Assembly (NCBI GenBank): GCA_002964805.2
Contig: PUDQ02000010.1
Location: 2,418,001-2,482,000 of the forward strand
Direction: 5' to 3'
Origin: Trametes villosa
Taxonomy: Eukaryota > Basidiomycota > Agaricomycetes > Polyporales > Polyporaceae
DNA: 64,000 nucleotides
Shown: positions 42,373-54,443 of the stretch, one piece after another
How positions within the stretch are numbered: position 1 is the stretch's first letter
How the letters are laid out: the number at the start of each line of letters is the position of its first letter
Made by a program: the position numbers and the translations under genes
The notes under the pieces: model-generated
Databases searched by the model: none
What the model was told of the DNA's origin: nothing
Seen by the model: the letters and a program-made list of their open reading frames with translations, nothing else

Positions 42373-45264
42373 ATGTCTATGGAAGAGAGTATCAGCTTGG
42401 AGGAGACCAACAAGATCCGTATCTCGCTGGGTCTCAAGCCTCTCACAGACGACAGCACTCCCGCCAACGACAAGGAGAAGGAGGCCGAGGAGAACTACCA
42501 GAAGAAGCGTGATGAGGAGGCCAAGGCGAAGCAGTCAAAGTGAGAGATCATACGCACCCAATTGTCAAGCGTGGCTAATGGGTATACTCTGTTCAGGGCC
42601 GTCCAAGACCGCTTAGCGAAGTGAGTACACCCCTCCTTGACGAGCCCCATTCAGCTGCTTCTACCGTCCTTGGCCAGCCCGGGCCCCATGTCGATGACGA
42701 GAGCACCTCATCTCACATGCGGCGTCTTCTAGGGTAAGAAACAAGCGGGAGCTCAATGCTAAGCTCAAGGGCGCGACCCTCGGTGATGTCGACGCGGATG
42801 TAGACGATACCCTGAAATGGATCAAGAAGAGCAAGAAGCGGGAGAAGGAATTGGCGCGAAAGCGTCAGGAGGAGTTGGAGAACATGGACAAGATGTTCCA
42901 GGACGAGTACGGCGAGAGTGCGTCATCCCTCGTCCTTGTAGGCGTGTGACGTCCGCTAATATCCCACTAACCAGAGGACCTTGAGGGCTTGAAAGTCGCT
43001 CATGACTTTGACGGTCTAGAAGAGGGAGAAGCACGCATCCTGACCCTCAAGGACAGCCGCGTCCTTGATAATGAAGGTGCGTTTCCAGTACCATCAATGT
43101 AGTCCGTTGCTGATGTCGCGTCGGCAGAGGATGAGCTTCAGAATGTTGAGATGGCGGAGCGGGAGCGAGAGAAGAAGAATCAGGAGCTCAAGATTAAGAA
43201 GCGAGACTACACTGGATACGACGACGACGAATTCGCACCAGGCCAAGCTGGCATGAAGCGCGCGGTTCTCGCTAAGTACGACGAGTTCTTGGAGGGGTCA
43301 AAGGAATCCGTGAGTACCGATGAACTGACGAGTACACGTCTCCGGATGGCTTACTTACCTCTCTAGGACTTCCGCCTCGGCAGCAGCTCCTCTGCGCTGA
43401 AACGTGAGAAGAAGGAAGAACCGTCTGCGATGTCCGTCAACAAGACACTCTTGTCAATAGACTACGCCAGTATGTATCCTGTGCCGCTCCCTATTTCCCC
43501 GACTCACCGGGCACTTGCAACAGAGAATATCGAGTCAGCGGATTACCTCCAGCCAGGCGATGTGGGCTTCAAGAAACCAAAGGTGAATCTCATGCCCCAT
43601 TAACACACGTATACCGTCTCACATTCTGTGCAGACAAAGAAGAAACGCTCGACGCGTCGTGTCGCTGCCGATGAGTCCGACCTCGCGCCTGCGATAGGGG
43701 AAGACCAGATGCAGGTAGACGAGAAGCCGATTGTCCCTCGGCAGCGTAATCTGGACGCCAATTTCGTAGATGACGACGAACTACAAGCCGCTTTGGCGCG
43801 TTCGCGGCGCGCAAAACTCCAGAAGCCCAAGAAGCTGTCGGCAGAGGAGATTGCGCAGAAGAGTCAGTACTTCTGCCGTCCATGCCATGGTCTCGCGCTG
43901 ACCGTCGGCTCTTACAGTCGCCGCTGAGCGCGAGCTGTCACAGGCCAGGGATGCCATCGACGTCGATGACCTACAAGAGGACGAAGGCGGGTTGACGATC
44001 GACGACACATCCGAATTCGTCCGCGCTATCACGTATGACCCAACACCCGTCAAGAAGGAGCCTACAGAGACGCCCTTGCAGCGTGCCACGTCCCAGGGGC
44101 CCTCCAGGCAAGCCTCCGCAGTTCCAACGAAAGCTGAGCCGGCCGACGATGACGACGCCATGGAGGAGATCGAGGCCGGTGAGGTCGTCGTCAAGGAAGA
44201 GGAAGACGAGGAAGCGATCCTCAACGCCATCGAGAGCGCCATCCGGGAGACCGAAGCCGCCGAGAAGGCCGCACAAGAAACCGGCGCCCCAGTGGGCACG
44301 GCCGTCGAGCAGACGTTCGGCTCAGGCATGGCCGCGACGCTGAACATCCTCCGGCAGCAGGGCGTGCTCGCACAGCCGAGCGCGGACCTGCGCGAGCGCG
44401 AGCGCGTGCAGCTGCAGCGCGACCTGTGGCTCGCGGAGTACCGGCGGCTGCAGGCGCAGCGCGAGCTTGAGCGCGCGGCGAAGCGCGGGGGGAACAAGGA
44501 CCAGGCGACGCGCGAGTACGAGAACCGGGTGCGGGAGCAGCAGGAGGCGCGGCAGGTGCTCGACGCGTTCCGCGACTACAAGCCGGACGTGAACATCGTG
44601 TACCACGACGAGTTCGGGCGGGAGCTGACGCCGAAGGAGGCGTGGAAGGCGCTCTCGCACAAGTTCCACGGCAAGGGCTCGGGCAAGGCGAAGACGGAGA
44701 AGCGGCTGAAGAAGATCGCGGAGGAGCGCAAGAAGGAGGCGATGGCCAGCGGCGACACGCCGCTCAGCATGAACCAGGCGTTCCAGAAGCGCCAGGAGAA
44801 GACCGGCCAGGCGCACTTTGTGCTCTCCGTCGGCAACAGAGGGTCAGTCCCTCTCCCGTTCCTCAACCTCACGATGATTGTGCTAACGTTGGTATCATCG
44901 CAGTGCCGTCCCGCAACTCGCGGACTTCCTAGACAGCCAGCCGCTCACGAAGGGCAAGACGGAGAAGAAGAAAGAGAAGAAGAAGGCGTCGGGCAAGGGC
45001 GGCACGCCGCAGCTGGACGGCACGGGCTTCATGACGCTCCCCGCGCCCGTCATGCTCAACAGCGGGAGCCCGGGGCCGTCGACGGCGAACGGCTCGCCCG
45101 CGCCGCGCCCCGGGTTCTCGCGCATCGCGTCCGTGGTCGAGAGCGACACGCCGAAGGAGTCTACGCCCGTCCCCGCGGAGCGGTCGAGGGTCGTCATCGG
45201 GCTGGGCACGAAGAGGAAGGCGACGACGGAGGCGGCGGACTCGCCCCCGCCCAAGAGGCGGTGA
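42373..45264 (+). CDS. SNU66: SNU66/SART1, U4/U6.U5 tri-snRNP splicing factor
   Basis: Ten exons encode about 778 residues. Snu66/SART1 bridges the tri-snRNP and is needed for spliceosome assembly. The N-terminus EETNKIRISLGLKPL is the canonical family start and matches the Hub1-interaction type region. Conserved blocks follow: TLKWIKKSKKREKELARK, KVAHDFDGLEEGEARILTL, KKRDYTGYDDDEF and KRAVLAKYDEFLEG. The C-terminal half carries FGSGMAATLNILRQQGVLA and NIVYHDEFGRELTPKEAWKA and KFHGKGSGKAKTEKRLKK, the strongest SART1 signatures. Exon 2 is only 24 nt. The Ser/Pro-rich tail ends in a basic SPPPKRR. The first ATG (42373) is taken; a second in-frame ATG is two codons later. Confidence 0.96.
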
Positions 45265-45474
45265 TCACCCTCGCTCTTCGTCGCATGTCGCATGTCGGCT
45301 CTATATATCGGGTTCTTTGCGTCTTGCTCGTTCTCTTTCGTAGATCTGCTCCCGGTAGCTATATGCCGGGAATGCTAGAGATACACAGTAAATAAGTTAC
45401 AGCGCATGTACACTATACGGACGGTCTGGCGATAGCATGTAATATGGGTATACTGCGGGATGGACTCTGGAGGA

Positions 45475-46736
45475 CTACAGCGTGCCAACGCTCCTCAGCC
45501 CGAGGTCTTTGGTGACCGCACATCGGTCCTTCTCGCGACCCGTTGCGCTCTCAAACGCTTTCATCAGGTTCGCCTGACCGTCATCCGTCCTACGAATATT
45601 GTCAGGTGGGCGAGTACGCGAGCGGAGATTTAGACCTACCATTCCACAGGGTGTGCCCCCTTGTCAAGCACGACCTTAATCGTCGACCACGAGAACCGCG
45701 CAAGGGATGGGTATCCAAACGTAGGCTCCAGCGACTGCTTGATCCACGCCTGGGTCTTCGGGTCTGTCGCACCAACAGTGAGCATCGAGCACGCATTGAG
45801 ACAGAAATATGCGAGTGTACGCACCTGAGGGGTATCCGCTCCCCATCTCCTCCACCCACTTCTCCTGCGCCGCGCCGCCTTTCTTGCCCTCCCCGCCGAA
45901 GTATTTCGACGCGACGCCCGCGCCGCCGTGTCGCTCCTCGTACACCCAGCCCTCGATACACGCGTCGCGCGTGACTTTCGCGGCGACACTCGCCGCGCCG
46001 ACGATCTTGTACTTCTGGTCCGCCTTCGTGGCGACGGTGAAGCTGATGTCGGGGAAGAGCGAGGAGAGGTACGCTTCGTAGGGACCGGTCTTGCCAAGTG
46101 CGTCGACGTACACCTGCACGGGGATGAGTACTGGACGCGACGGGAAAGGAGGGAAGGGGGAACAGACCTCGGAGAGCTGGATCCCCCGCGCGAGGACCTC
46201 GCGGATGAGGAGCACAGTCGCTTCTTGCGATTGCTGGTTGAGGTTGAATGGAGGTCGGCGGAGCATGCCTGCGCATATCGCCCTCGGGCTGGAAGGCGTA
46301 GTCAGAGCCATCACGGCTGGGTTCCCAGATGACAGGCGTGGAACGCACCTCAGGACGCGCACAGACCAGCCGAGGTTGGGAGGGTCGGAGCCCAGTGTCT
46401 CAAGCAGAGACGAGCGAATCTGCGCCGTGAGCGTCTTGGAGTCTGCGATCCATCCACGCGTGAGTAACGAGAGAACCGGGGCGATGAGTAGGGAGAATGC
46501 GCACCTGCGAACCCGAGTTTCTCCAAGTCATCCTTGTATGCAACCGGGCAGTACGCGACACCGTATACGAGCGGTCCGAGTACTGGCCCGCGGCCAGCTT
46601 CGTCGACGCCGAGGATGTAGGGTCCCGCGGCGGAAGGTGTGGGTGAGTGGTATGTGTACGAGTCGATGAGCGGCAAGGTCGGGTCCGCTATCGAAGGAAT
46701 GCCGATGTGCTCGGTTTCTGGTGCAGGAGAGCTCAT
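45475..46736 (-). CDS. RNH201: RNase H2 catalytic subunit A
   Basis: Six exons (46505-46736, 46349-46442, 46168-46288, 45825-46113, 45640-45763, 45475-45589) encode 324 residues. The enzyme removes ribonucleotides and RNA from RNA:DNA hybrids. The type 2 RNase H active-site blocks are clear: [20 protein letters not shown] (Asp and Glu), [25 protein letters not shown] (Asp) and [22 protein letters not shown] residues of the eukaryotic subunit follow in the [14 protein letters not shown] block near the end. The start at 46736 gives a short Pro/Ser-rich leader before the domain, as in other fungi. Confidence 0.95.
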
Positions 46737-47183
46737 CGCAGGATGTTCAGAGTTGTAAAACTGCAGCTGGCGGTCCAAAAAACAACGAAAGCTTCCGGAA
46801 GAGATCACGGTAGTGCACAAGCGGGAGCGCGTCTGTGGCTGAGGACGCGTTGTTGTCCTCTGTTAGGACCGCGACGCGTTTGTGGCACGCCGCACGCGTC
46901 GCGTCCGAACTGTGTTCTGCGAGCGTCGAGCGACGCTCATGCCTGCCGGAATGCTTCTAGGCACCGTCAGGATATATGAATACTCTTGTACGAGGGGTAA
47001 AATTAGCTTGGAGTACTGGCTTGTACCTGTAGCGAGGCCCAAACCCTAAAGACAAAACGGAGGCTTGCAGAACTCCCTCGGAAAAGAAATAGCGAATAGT
47101 TGCTACTACGGTAGGGATACAAAGAATCTGCGTGTACAGTACGAGTTGATACTGGCGTGTATCCATCTCTGCTTGAGATACGA
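46737..47183. other. Intergenic spacer, RNH201 promoter and SNF5-like 3' end
   Basis: About 450 bp between two minus-strand genes; no gene or repeat recognised. Confidence 0.5.
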
Positions 47184-49031
47184 TCACCTCCGCCTTGACC
47201 GAGCGGTCGACTGGAATTTCGACGTCTCACGACGTAGCCGCCTAGACACGCACACATAGCATCAGAACGCCGCATTGGTAAGACTTGCATGAACGGGACT
47301 TACCGACTTGCACGCTCCCTCTCGAGCTCTCTCCGCTCGACTTCCTCGGCAGTAAGAACCTCGAAGCGCGTCCGGAACTCCTCCGCCTCCGCCCAGTCGC
47401 GCCATACGCTTCTGAGCGGTTTTGGTCCCCTACCATCTTTCGGCGCGCGGCCCCATGCGAGCCCGAGCCCCGTCTTGTCTTTGAACAGACTCTGACCGCT
47501 TTTGTCGCGTGGGCGGTCGGCACCGTCGTCGGCCGCCGCGGCTGCTGCTGCTTCTGAACCGATGACGCCCCACTCGATCGCGTCGCGCTTATGCTTGACG
47601 ATCTCTTCGTGGATTGCGTGCGCGATGAGCGGCGCCGCCTCTCCCGCCAGTCCAAGCTCTGTGCAGAGCTTCACGGAGAACGCCTCAGGCGTCAGCGGGG
47701 AGAGTAAGTCCCACTCGATATGGTCCAGCAGGTGGTGTGTCGCAATCTGCACGTCGACCTGCGCTGGGGTGTCAGCTGGAGACACGCATATAACGAGGCG
47801 CGATGCGTACGCTGAGTATTACACGGCACTCGTTCACGTCCTCGCCGGGGGACTCGTCTTCGGGCTCGGTGATCTCCGCCTCCGCGCCCAGGTAGGTGGA
47901 CGCGACGGCTTCGTGGTCTTCGATCTGCGCGCGTATTTGCGCGGCGACAGTCTCGACCCATGGATGGAGCGGCAGGTCCAGGTCCGTGCAGAAGATGCGT
48001 GCGAACGTCTCCGGCGTGATCAGCGACTCGTTGAGGTTCCACACGAAGCAGTCTCGTATCCGGTGCGTCTCCGTCTCAAATTCGACGCGTATGGGGATGA
48101 GTGCCGTGGGTTTTTCTGCCTGCGCGTCGACAGCGCTCTGAGGGCTGTTTGCCACGGCGCGTTTGAATAACGAACACGGTAAAAGGACGCTACTCACAAG
48201 TAGTCGTGTCTCGTTGGCGGCATAGCCTTCGCGACGATGAACCTAGAAGGGGGCACCTGACCGAGATAACTCTGCTCCAGTTCCGCCTTCTCCTTCTGTG
48301 CTTGTTGTACAGGCGTGGCGGCGACCGGGGTCATGCTCACCCCCGTTCCCGCATGGAAGACAGAGCTGCCCACGGGCGCGCGACTCGACACCCTCGCCGC
48401 CCTCACCGCCTGGCGCGTCCCGCCGCTCGCGACGAAGTCCGAGTCGTCCGACTCCAGCGCGCCCGCGTCAGGGAACTCGTCCCCTGAGCCTGGCTCCGTG
48501 TAGTTGACCACGCCCCCGCGGCGCGACGTACGCGACGCGACGGCCGCAATCGACGACGGCGCGAGGATGGGCTGCATGAGCAGCGTCGTGCCCGTGCGCA
48601 GACGCGACGCATATGTTGAGTGCAGAGCCTGGGGTGTAGTCGGCAGCGGCTGCCGCGACGAGTGCAATGGGGGCGCCATGACCTGCGGGGCGGGCTGCGG
48701 CGTCGCGGGCGGTATGGACGACTGTCGTGTCGGCGGGGCGGGGGTCTGTGCGTGCGGTGTAGGTGCAAGGGTGCTTCCGCGGGTGGGCCGCGTGCTCCGC
48801 CGGGAGGGGTTCGTCCGGCCGTTCGTCGGCGGGGGCGTGACGGACACGGACCAGTGCCGGATGTTGTTGAAGTAGGCTGGTTCCCGTCGCCGCCGTGAGC
48901 GGCAGTCTCGTCGCCGGATGGGGGCAGGAGCGCGACGTACCAGCGTGGGTGGGTTGTGGAGGCGCGGGCGCAATTGGCTGCTGTCCTCGGAGGAATGTTG
49001 ACGGCCCCGCGGCCGCGTTGGGGTCAGACAT
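47184..49031 (-). CDS. SNF5: SNF5/SFH1 (SMARCB1) subunit of a SWI/SNF or RSC chromatin remodeller
   Basis: Five exons (48941-49031, 48198-48876, 47811-48144, 47304-47758, 47184-47241) encode 538 residues. The N-terminal 220 residues are Pro/Thr/Ser-rich and disordered, with an Asp/Glu patch (SGDEFPDAGALESDDSDF). Then come the two SNF5 repeats: LIPIRVEFETETHRIRD with FVWNLNESLITPETFARIF, and VDVQIATHHLLDHIEWDL with SPLTPEAFSVKLCTELGL. This subunit docks the remodeller on the nucleosome acidic patch. The end is basic (RLRRETSKF.. and a final Arg-Arg-Arg), coded by a separate 58-nt exon. Whether it is the Snf5 or the Sfh1 paralog cannot be decided here. Confidence 0.92.
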
Positions 49032-49325
49032 TTTTGAGCAGGAACAGATAGGCTGAAGACTGCTAGTTCCAGATATCTGTATGCGCGTGCTGTGGCTTGT
49101 GAGGGTGAAAGAAAGCAGAGATAGAGAGCAAGAAAGCGGATGAGTGCTGTGGTCGAGCTCAAGTCGCGCAAACCACTTGGCGCCCGCGACGCGTCAAACA
49201 CGCGCAAGCGATACACGGATGGGCGTCTAACCTCCTTCGCCTCAAACATTTGCCATCTGTACTCAGAGCTGCGTCCAGGAGGCTCGAGAGTCGAACGTAC
49301 CTTGTCTACGTCTGCTGCATATATC
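49032..49325. promoter_or_regulatory. Shared divergent promoter of the SNF5-like and Met/Gly-rich genes
   Basis: 294 bp between two divergent starts; no clear TATA box seen. Confidence 0.5.
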
Positions 49326-50242
49326 ATGTCGCCAACAGCGAAACCTGAGCGCGTGCTGAAAGTCCGCGTCCCCCGACACAACTCCCAGCGTATCGGCCCG
49401 GTACTCACCTCACATGTCGAGACGGTCGCACATAACGAACGGACCCGCGTGGACGTACGCCAGACTGCCCTTGAGCCGACGAGTGCGCTCGCGCAAGCAA
49501 TCGTGAGTAACTCTGTACGAACGCCTGTCAGCTTACCGGAACATGTCTGCGTTGCAGGACAGCGCGTCAGACTGGAATTCACTCCTCTTGACCGCTCGCG
49601 CAGCGCGAGGACCTCAGTGGGACGTAGGCACCCAACAGTACGTCCCATGCTTTTGCATACCATAATGTTATTAAGCTGTATCCTCTCAGATGGATGGTGG
49701 ACGAACACTCTGAGCTATACTACGATCCAACGCCACTCATGGAGTACCAGAAGGAATACCAACAGGACGCCTCGGACGGGCCCTCTTCCTCACGACAATC
49801 TCAACGACAACAGCAACAGCAAGACTCCGTAAACTCCCCCCGCATGACGCGCGGCTCGATGCCACCAGGCGGGATGACCCCCTCCATGTCACACAACCAA
49901 CTCTACGGCACCCCGCAGCAGCAGATGGCATCCCCGCGACACCCGTACCCCGGCGCGAACCAGGGCATGGGCGGCGGGCCCTACGGGAACATGGCGCCCA
50001 TCCCCCCTGCGCAGTTCTACGGGGGCGGCGACGGCGTGCCCCCGTCCCCGATCCAGCGCGGGCCGGGGCCCGGGATGGGCATGAACGTGAACGTGAACGC
50101 GGGAATGGGCATGGCGCCGGGCATGGGCATGAACCCCGCGATGGGCATGGGCGGGATGGCGCCCGACGGCTCGCTCTCGCCCGAGGTGCGCCGGCGGGTG
50201 ACGCGCGGGATGAGCATGGACGAGTTTGGGGGGATGCATTGA
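49326..50242 (+). CDS. Unrecognised protein with Met/Gly-rich repeat tail
   Basis: Three exons (49326-49502, 49558-49637, 49690-50242) encode 269 residues. The N-terminal 105 residues look like a folded, conserved part: PERVLKVRVPRHNSQRIGPV, NERTRVDV, then QWDVGTQQWMVDEHSELYYD and PTPLMEYQKEYQQ. The rest is low-complexity: a Gln run, then Met-Gly-Pro-rich sequence with repeats of the GMGMNVN / GMGMAPG / AMGMGG kind, ending RGMSMDEFGGMH. I do not know the family. The head-to-head position with a chromatin remodeller gene may be chance. Its 3' end was copied into the F-box cluster next door (see 52190-52326). Confidence 0.75.
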
Positions 50243-50454
50243 CGGGGTACGCATGCTTGTATATTTCGGACGGTCTGCGCTGTGCTCGCTCTATATACTG
50301 TGTTGTAGGTTTTCTCGACTCGCCTCGCTTGGGCTGAATGTCGCGCGCTCTCTAGCTTGCTGTGGTGCAGCCAGCAGACCAGACAACCCATCCGCAAACC
50401 ACAGGCCGCCCACTGGCAGATCATGGTCGATATATGCGCCCTCGACAGTCGGTT

Positions 50455-52076
50455 TCACCAAACTTCATGCCTCTCCAGGCCTTCTGCCATCCAAAGCTTC
50501 CGGGCGTGTACCTCTTCGTATGCATCCCACCGGACGTTCGACCTCACGTCCGCTCGATGCGCCTCCCAACCCTTGAGGTCGTCGGACCGGATACTAGCAA
50601 ACACCCTGCGTAGCGTTCGATTATCGCGCGCTATGATCGGGAGAAATCCTGGCGGCCGCGCGCGCACTTCGTCAGGGGGCACCGCGTCAGAGGCCTGGCT
50701 ACTCCCCGACGGGTCGCCAAATAGGGCATCCTGTCCAGGGAACGCCCTGGACTCTTCGACGTGAACAGAGAGATGCGAAACCGAGGTGTGGCGCAGAAGC
50801 TCCCCCAACCGCGCCTGCAAGTCATGTACGTTAGTACATTATGCTCAGCCGTCTTAAGTGAATTACTACTCACGAGAGTGTCCTGCAGGTCTGCATGGAG
50901 GAGAAGGTCCCGGCAGAGCTCGATCATGAGGTGTGTCACAGACCGCGTACGCGCTACGGCATGCATGAACGCGGGTACGAGCGCATCCATTTCATGCCCG
51001 AACTCAATCCTAAAGCCCACGTAGCGCGGGCGGGCCTCCGCGAGCGCCACAGCAGTGGGCCCCTCCCATAGCAAGAGGGTGTTGACGTCGATCCTCGAAA
51101 TGCGGCACGAGAAACCGAGACAGTAGAGGTCCGTGGGGAAGCGCACGCGAAGGTACCCTAGGCCGTTCGCCCACGTCCCGCGCCGCGCCTGCCATGCCTT
51201 ACTCCGGCCGCGCCATCCGTCTGCAATCTGGAGCGAGGTGTTGTCGCGCGAGTCCCAAGTGCGCGTTGGCCTGGAGCCGTCGCTGGGGTAGATCGACCAC
51301 AGACGGACTTCCTCGACGTTAGGGAACAGATGGATGAGCGGGCCCGCCCACCCTGTCTCGTCGCTCTCGAGGGCAAAACTGAGCACCCTGAGCCTGCGGA
51401 CACTCGGGAGGGGCACGCCGAGGTCCCCGAGTGAGGTCTGGGCGAGCGCGAGGGTGGTGATCGTCGTCCTGTGGTATCGCAGGAAAGGTAGGGGATTGAT
51501 GCGAGCAACCTCGTTGCTGGGAGCGCCGCCATCCGGACGTTGTGAATGCGTCAGGTTCAATTCCACGTAGTCGAGGGGGGAGGTCAGACCGCCGAGGACG
51601 TCCCCAAATTCCGGCGGCACGTCCTCAATGGAGATGTAGCGCAGAGCTGGGAGCGGCGCCGAGAGGGCTGCTCGGAGCTGCTCGGGGGTGAACACCATCG
51701 AGACTTGAATCAGCATCAGTGAGACGAGTTGGCTGCAACATCGCAGGAGATCGGTGAAAGCCTGCACCGTCTCAGCAGCGGACAGCGTACTCCGACGGCC
51801 AAATTCTGGCCGGACATTGAACCGCAAGCTGCGCAAGAAGGGGGAGAGGTCCCTGCGAGTGCGGCCACATCCACTGTCGGGTTCCGGGCGCATAAACATG
51901 CAGAAGGAGGCGAGGTCGTCTTGGGTCAGCCAGATCATGTCCAGTGCGACGAGTGTGGGTGAAAGGACATCATGAAGAGCATGGCATGTTCGACTGAGAC
52001 GCGAACGATCTTCACGCCAGGTCAGGAACACAGCGATGTGTAGCAAAACATCGACATTGAGGTCAAGCAGTAACAT
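50455..52076 (-). CDS. F-box protein, tandem cluster member 1
   Basis: Two exons (50874-52076 and 50455-50814), 520 residues. F-box at residues 4-45 (LLDLNVDVLLHIAVF, then SRLSRTCHALHDVL), followed by a leucine-rich recognition region with LPFLRYHRTTITTLALAQTS, GPLIHLFPNVEEVRLW and SKAWQARRGTWANGLGYLRV. The second exon starts ARLGELLRHTSVSHLSVHV and ends in a Trp-containing block DLKGWEAHRADVRSN. It would act as a substrate adaptor of an SCF ubiquitin ligase; targets unknown. Closest in the window to cluster member 2. It is tail-to-tail with the Met/Gly-rich gene. Confidence 0.87.
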
Positions 52077-52189
52077 GAGACCCGAGGCCTGAGGCAGTGA
52101 GGCTCGAGGAGGAGTGACCGATTCTTGATTGCAGCGTCGGCTCAAAGGCCTCTTGGATATGGCCGCTAAGTGCAAGCACGGCGGAGATA

Positions 52190-52326
52190 TGTATCGCGGG
52201 GGCGGCGACGGCCTCGATCCAGCGCGGGCCGGGGCCCGGGACGGTGGGTATGAACGTGAGCATGGCTCTCTCTCGCTCGAGGTGGCGCGCAGGATGAGCA
52301 TGGACGAGTTTGGGGGGATGCACTGA
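52190..52326 (+). pseudogene. Duplicated 3' fragment of the Met/Gly-rich gene
   Basis: This stretch matches the end of the gene at 49326-50242: GATCCAGCGCGGGCCGGGGC, later GATGAGCATGGACGAGTTTG and the same stop region, with most of the Met/Gly repeat deleted. Homology continues past the stop (CATGCTTGTATATT, CGGTCTGCGCTGT, TATATACTGTGTTGTAG) into the next F-box gene. No start, promoter or upstream exons are present, so it is a scrap carried by segmental duplication. Confidence 0.85.
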
Positions 52327-52530
52327 CGACTCGGGTACACATGCTTGTATATTCTGGACGGTCTGCGCTGTTCTCACTCTAGTATATACTGTGTTGTAGT
52401 AGGTTTAATCGATGGACACCGCTCAGAATGGATCTCGCATACTGCCTGGCATGTCGTGGGCACGGCCAACAGGCCACAGGCTTCCCACTGGCACGTCGCA
52501 GTCGATACGTGGCGCTCTCGACAGTCGGTT

Positions 52531-54136
52531 TCACCAAAGGTGGAGCCTCTCCAGGCCTTCCGCGATTAAAATCTCCCGAGCACGTACCTCTCCGTATGCG
52601 TTCCACTGGCCGCCCGACTCCCCGTGTACTCGATGTGCTTCCCAAGCCATGAGGTCGTCGGACCAGAAGCTAGCGAAAACCCGATGTAGCGTTCGGTTGT
52701 CGCTCCCCAGGATCTGGACAAATGCGGGCGGCAGCGCATGCGTTTCGCCGGGGACCGCAGGGTTGGAGGAGCTACTGCCTGACGGGTCGCCAAAGAAGTG
52801 GTCCCGCCTAGGAACCCCCCTGGAGTTATCAATGTGTACGGAGAGATTCGAAACCGCGGTATGGCGCAGGAGCTCCCCCAGTCGCGCCTGCAAGACGTGT
52901 CCGTCAGTTTACAATGCTCGGCCGTCCTAAGTGAGCACTCACGAGACTGTCCTGCAGGTCTGCATGGAGGAGAAGGTCCCGGCAGAGCTCGATCATGAGG
53001 TGCGTCACGGACCGTGTACGTGCGACGGCGTGCATGAGCGCGGGTACGAGAACGTCCATGTCGTCCGCGGACTCTATCTTGAAGCCCACGCAGCGCGGAC
53101 ATGCTTCCGCGAGCGCCACAGCCGTGGCCCCCTCCAATGGCGAGAGGGTGTTGACCTCGACCCTCGAGATGGGGCAGGAGAGACCGAGGCAGTAGAGGTC
53201 CATGAGGAAGCGCACGCGGAGGGAGCGCAGGCCGTTCGCCCACGTCCCGCGCCGCGCCTGCCATGCCTTGCTCTTGCCGCGCCATGCGTCCGCAATCATG
53301 AGTGCGGTATTGTCGCGCGGGTCCAGGTCGTGCGTGGGCATGGAACCGTCGCTGGCGCAGATCGCCCACAAACGGACTTGCTCGACATTGGGGAAGAGAT
53401 GGACGAGCGGACCCGCCCAGCCTGTCTCGTCGCTCTCGAGGGCGACACTGTACACCATTAACCTGCGGACGCTGGGCAGGGGCACGCCGAGATCCCCAAG
53501 GGATATCTGGGCGAGCGTGAGGGTGGTGATCGTCGTCCTGTGGTATTGCAGAAACGGGAGGGGGTCGATGCGAGCAATCTCGTCGTCGGAGCCGGCGTTG
53601 TCCGCATGTTGTGAGAACGTCAGATTCACGTAGTGGAGAGGAGAGGATACATCGGCGAGGATGTCCCCAAAGTCCGGCGTCACAGTATGGATGGAGATGT
53701 ATTGTAGAGCTGGGAGCGGGGCCGAGAGAGCCAGCCGGAGTTGTTCGGGGGTGAACGCCGTTGAGACTCGATTCAAGGTCAGCGAGACGAGGTGGCGGCA
53801 ACATCGCAGAAGATCGGTGAAAGCCTGCACTGATTCGGAGGGAGACATCTCACGTTCAGGGCGAAAGTCCGGTAGCAAACTGAACCGCAAGATGCGTAAG
53901 AACGGGGAGAGGTCCCTGTGAGCGCGATGGGGCCCCCGATTGGGCTCCGGACGCATGAACATACAGAAGGAGGCGAGGTTGTGCCGGGTTAGCCAGACCA
54001 TGTTTGCGAGGAGCGCGGGCGAGAGGATGTCGTGAAGAGCACGGCATGTCCGACTGAGATGCGGAAGATCTCCACGCCAAGTTAAGAACGCAGCAATATG
54101 TAGCAGAACATCGACATTGAGGTCAAGCAGCGACAT
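52531..54136 (-). CDS. F-box protein, tandem cluster member 2
   Basis: Two exons (52943-54136 and 52531-52887), 516 residues. Same architecture as member 1 and the most similar to it: F-box MSLLDLNVDVLLHIAAF with LSRTCRALHDILSPALL, recognition blocks LPFLQYHRTTITTLTLAQIS, GPLVHLFPNVEQVRLW and SKAWQARRGTWANGLRSLRV, second exon ARLGELLRHTAVSNLSVHI. The part between blocks varies more than the blocks themselves. Arose by duplication of a unit that also carried the 3' end of the Met/Gly-rich gene. Confidence 0.87.
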
Positions 54137-54443
54137 GAGGCTTGAGTAGTGATTCTGGATGGACACCGTCCGACGAGCTGGGCGTTGGAGAGCAACCGTT
54201 GTGTTATGTTGATCGCTGAAGCGAGGACAGCCTAGTATTAAGTACTTACAAGGACCCAAGGTGGGGATATCGGCATAGCAAACCGCAATAATATTGAACA
54301 TGTGGTGGTTGAGCGCCTCGCTAAGTACCGCGATATCCCAGGGAGACGTACTGAGGTGCTCTCCGAGGCAAATGTAAATTATGCTACGTCCTGTACGCGG
54401 AACGACACGAATGTCTGCCGATACGCCAGTGGTTGTATGCGCT
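54137..54443. other. Spacer between F-box genes
   Basis: About 300 bp; promoter of cluster member 2 and 3' end of member 3. No trace of the Met/Gly fragment was seen here. Confidence 0.5.
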
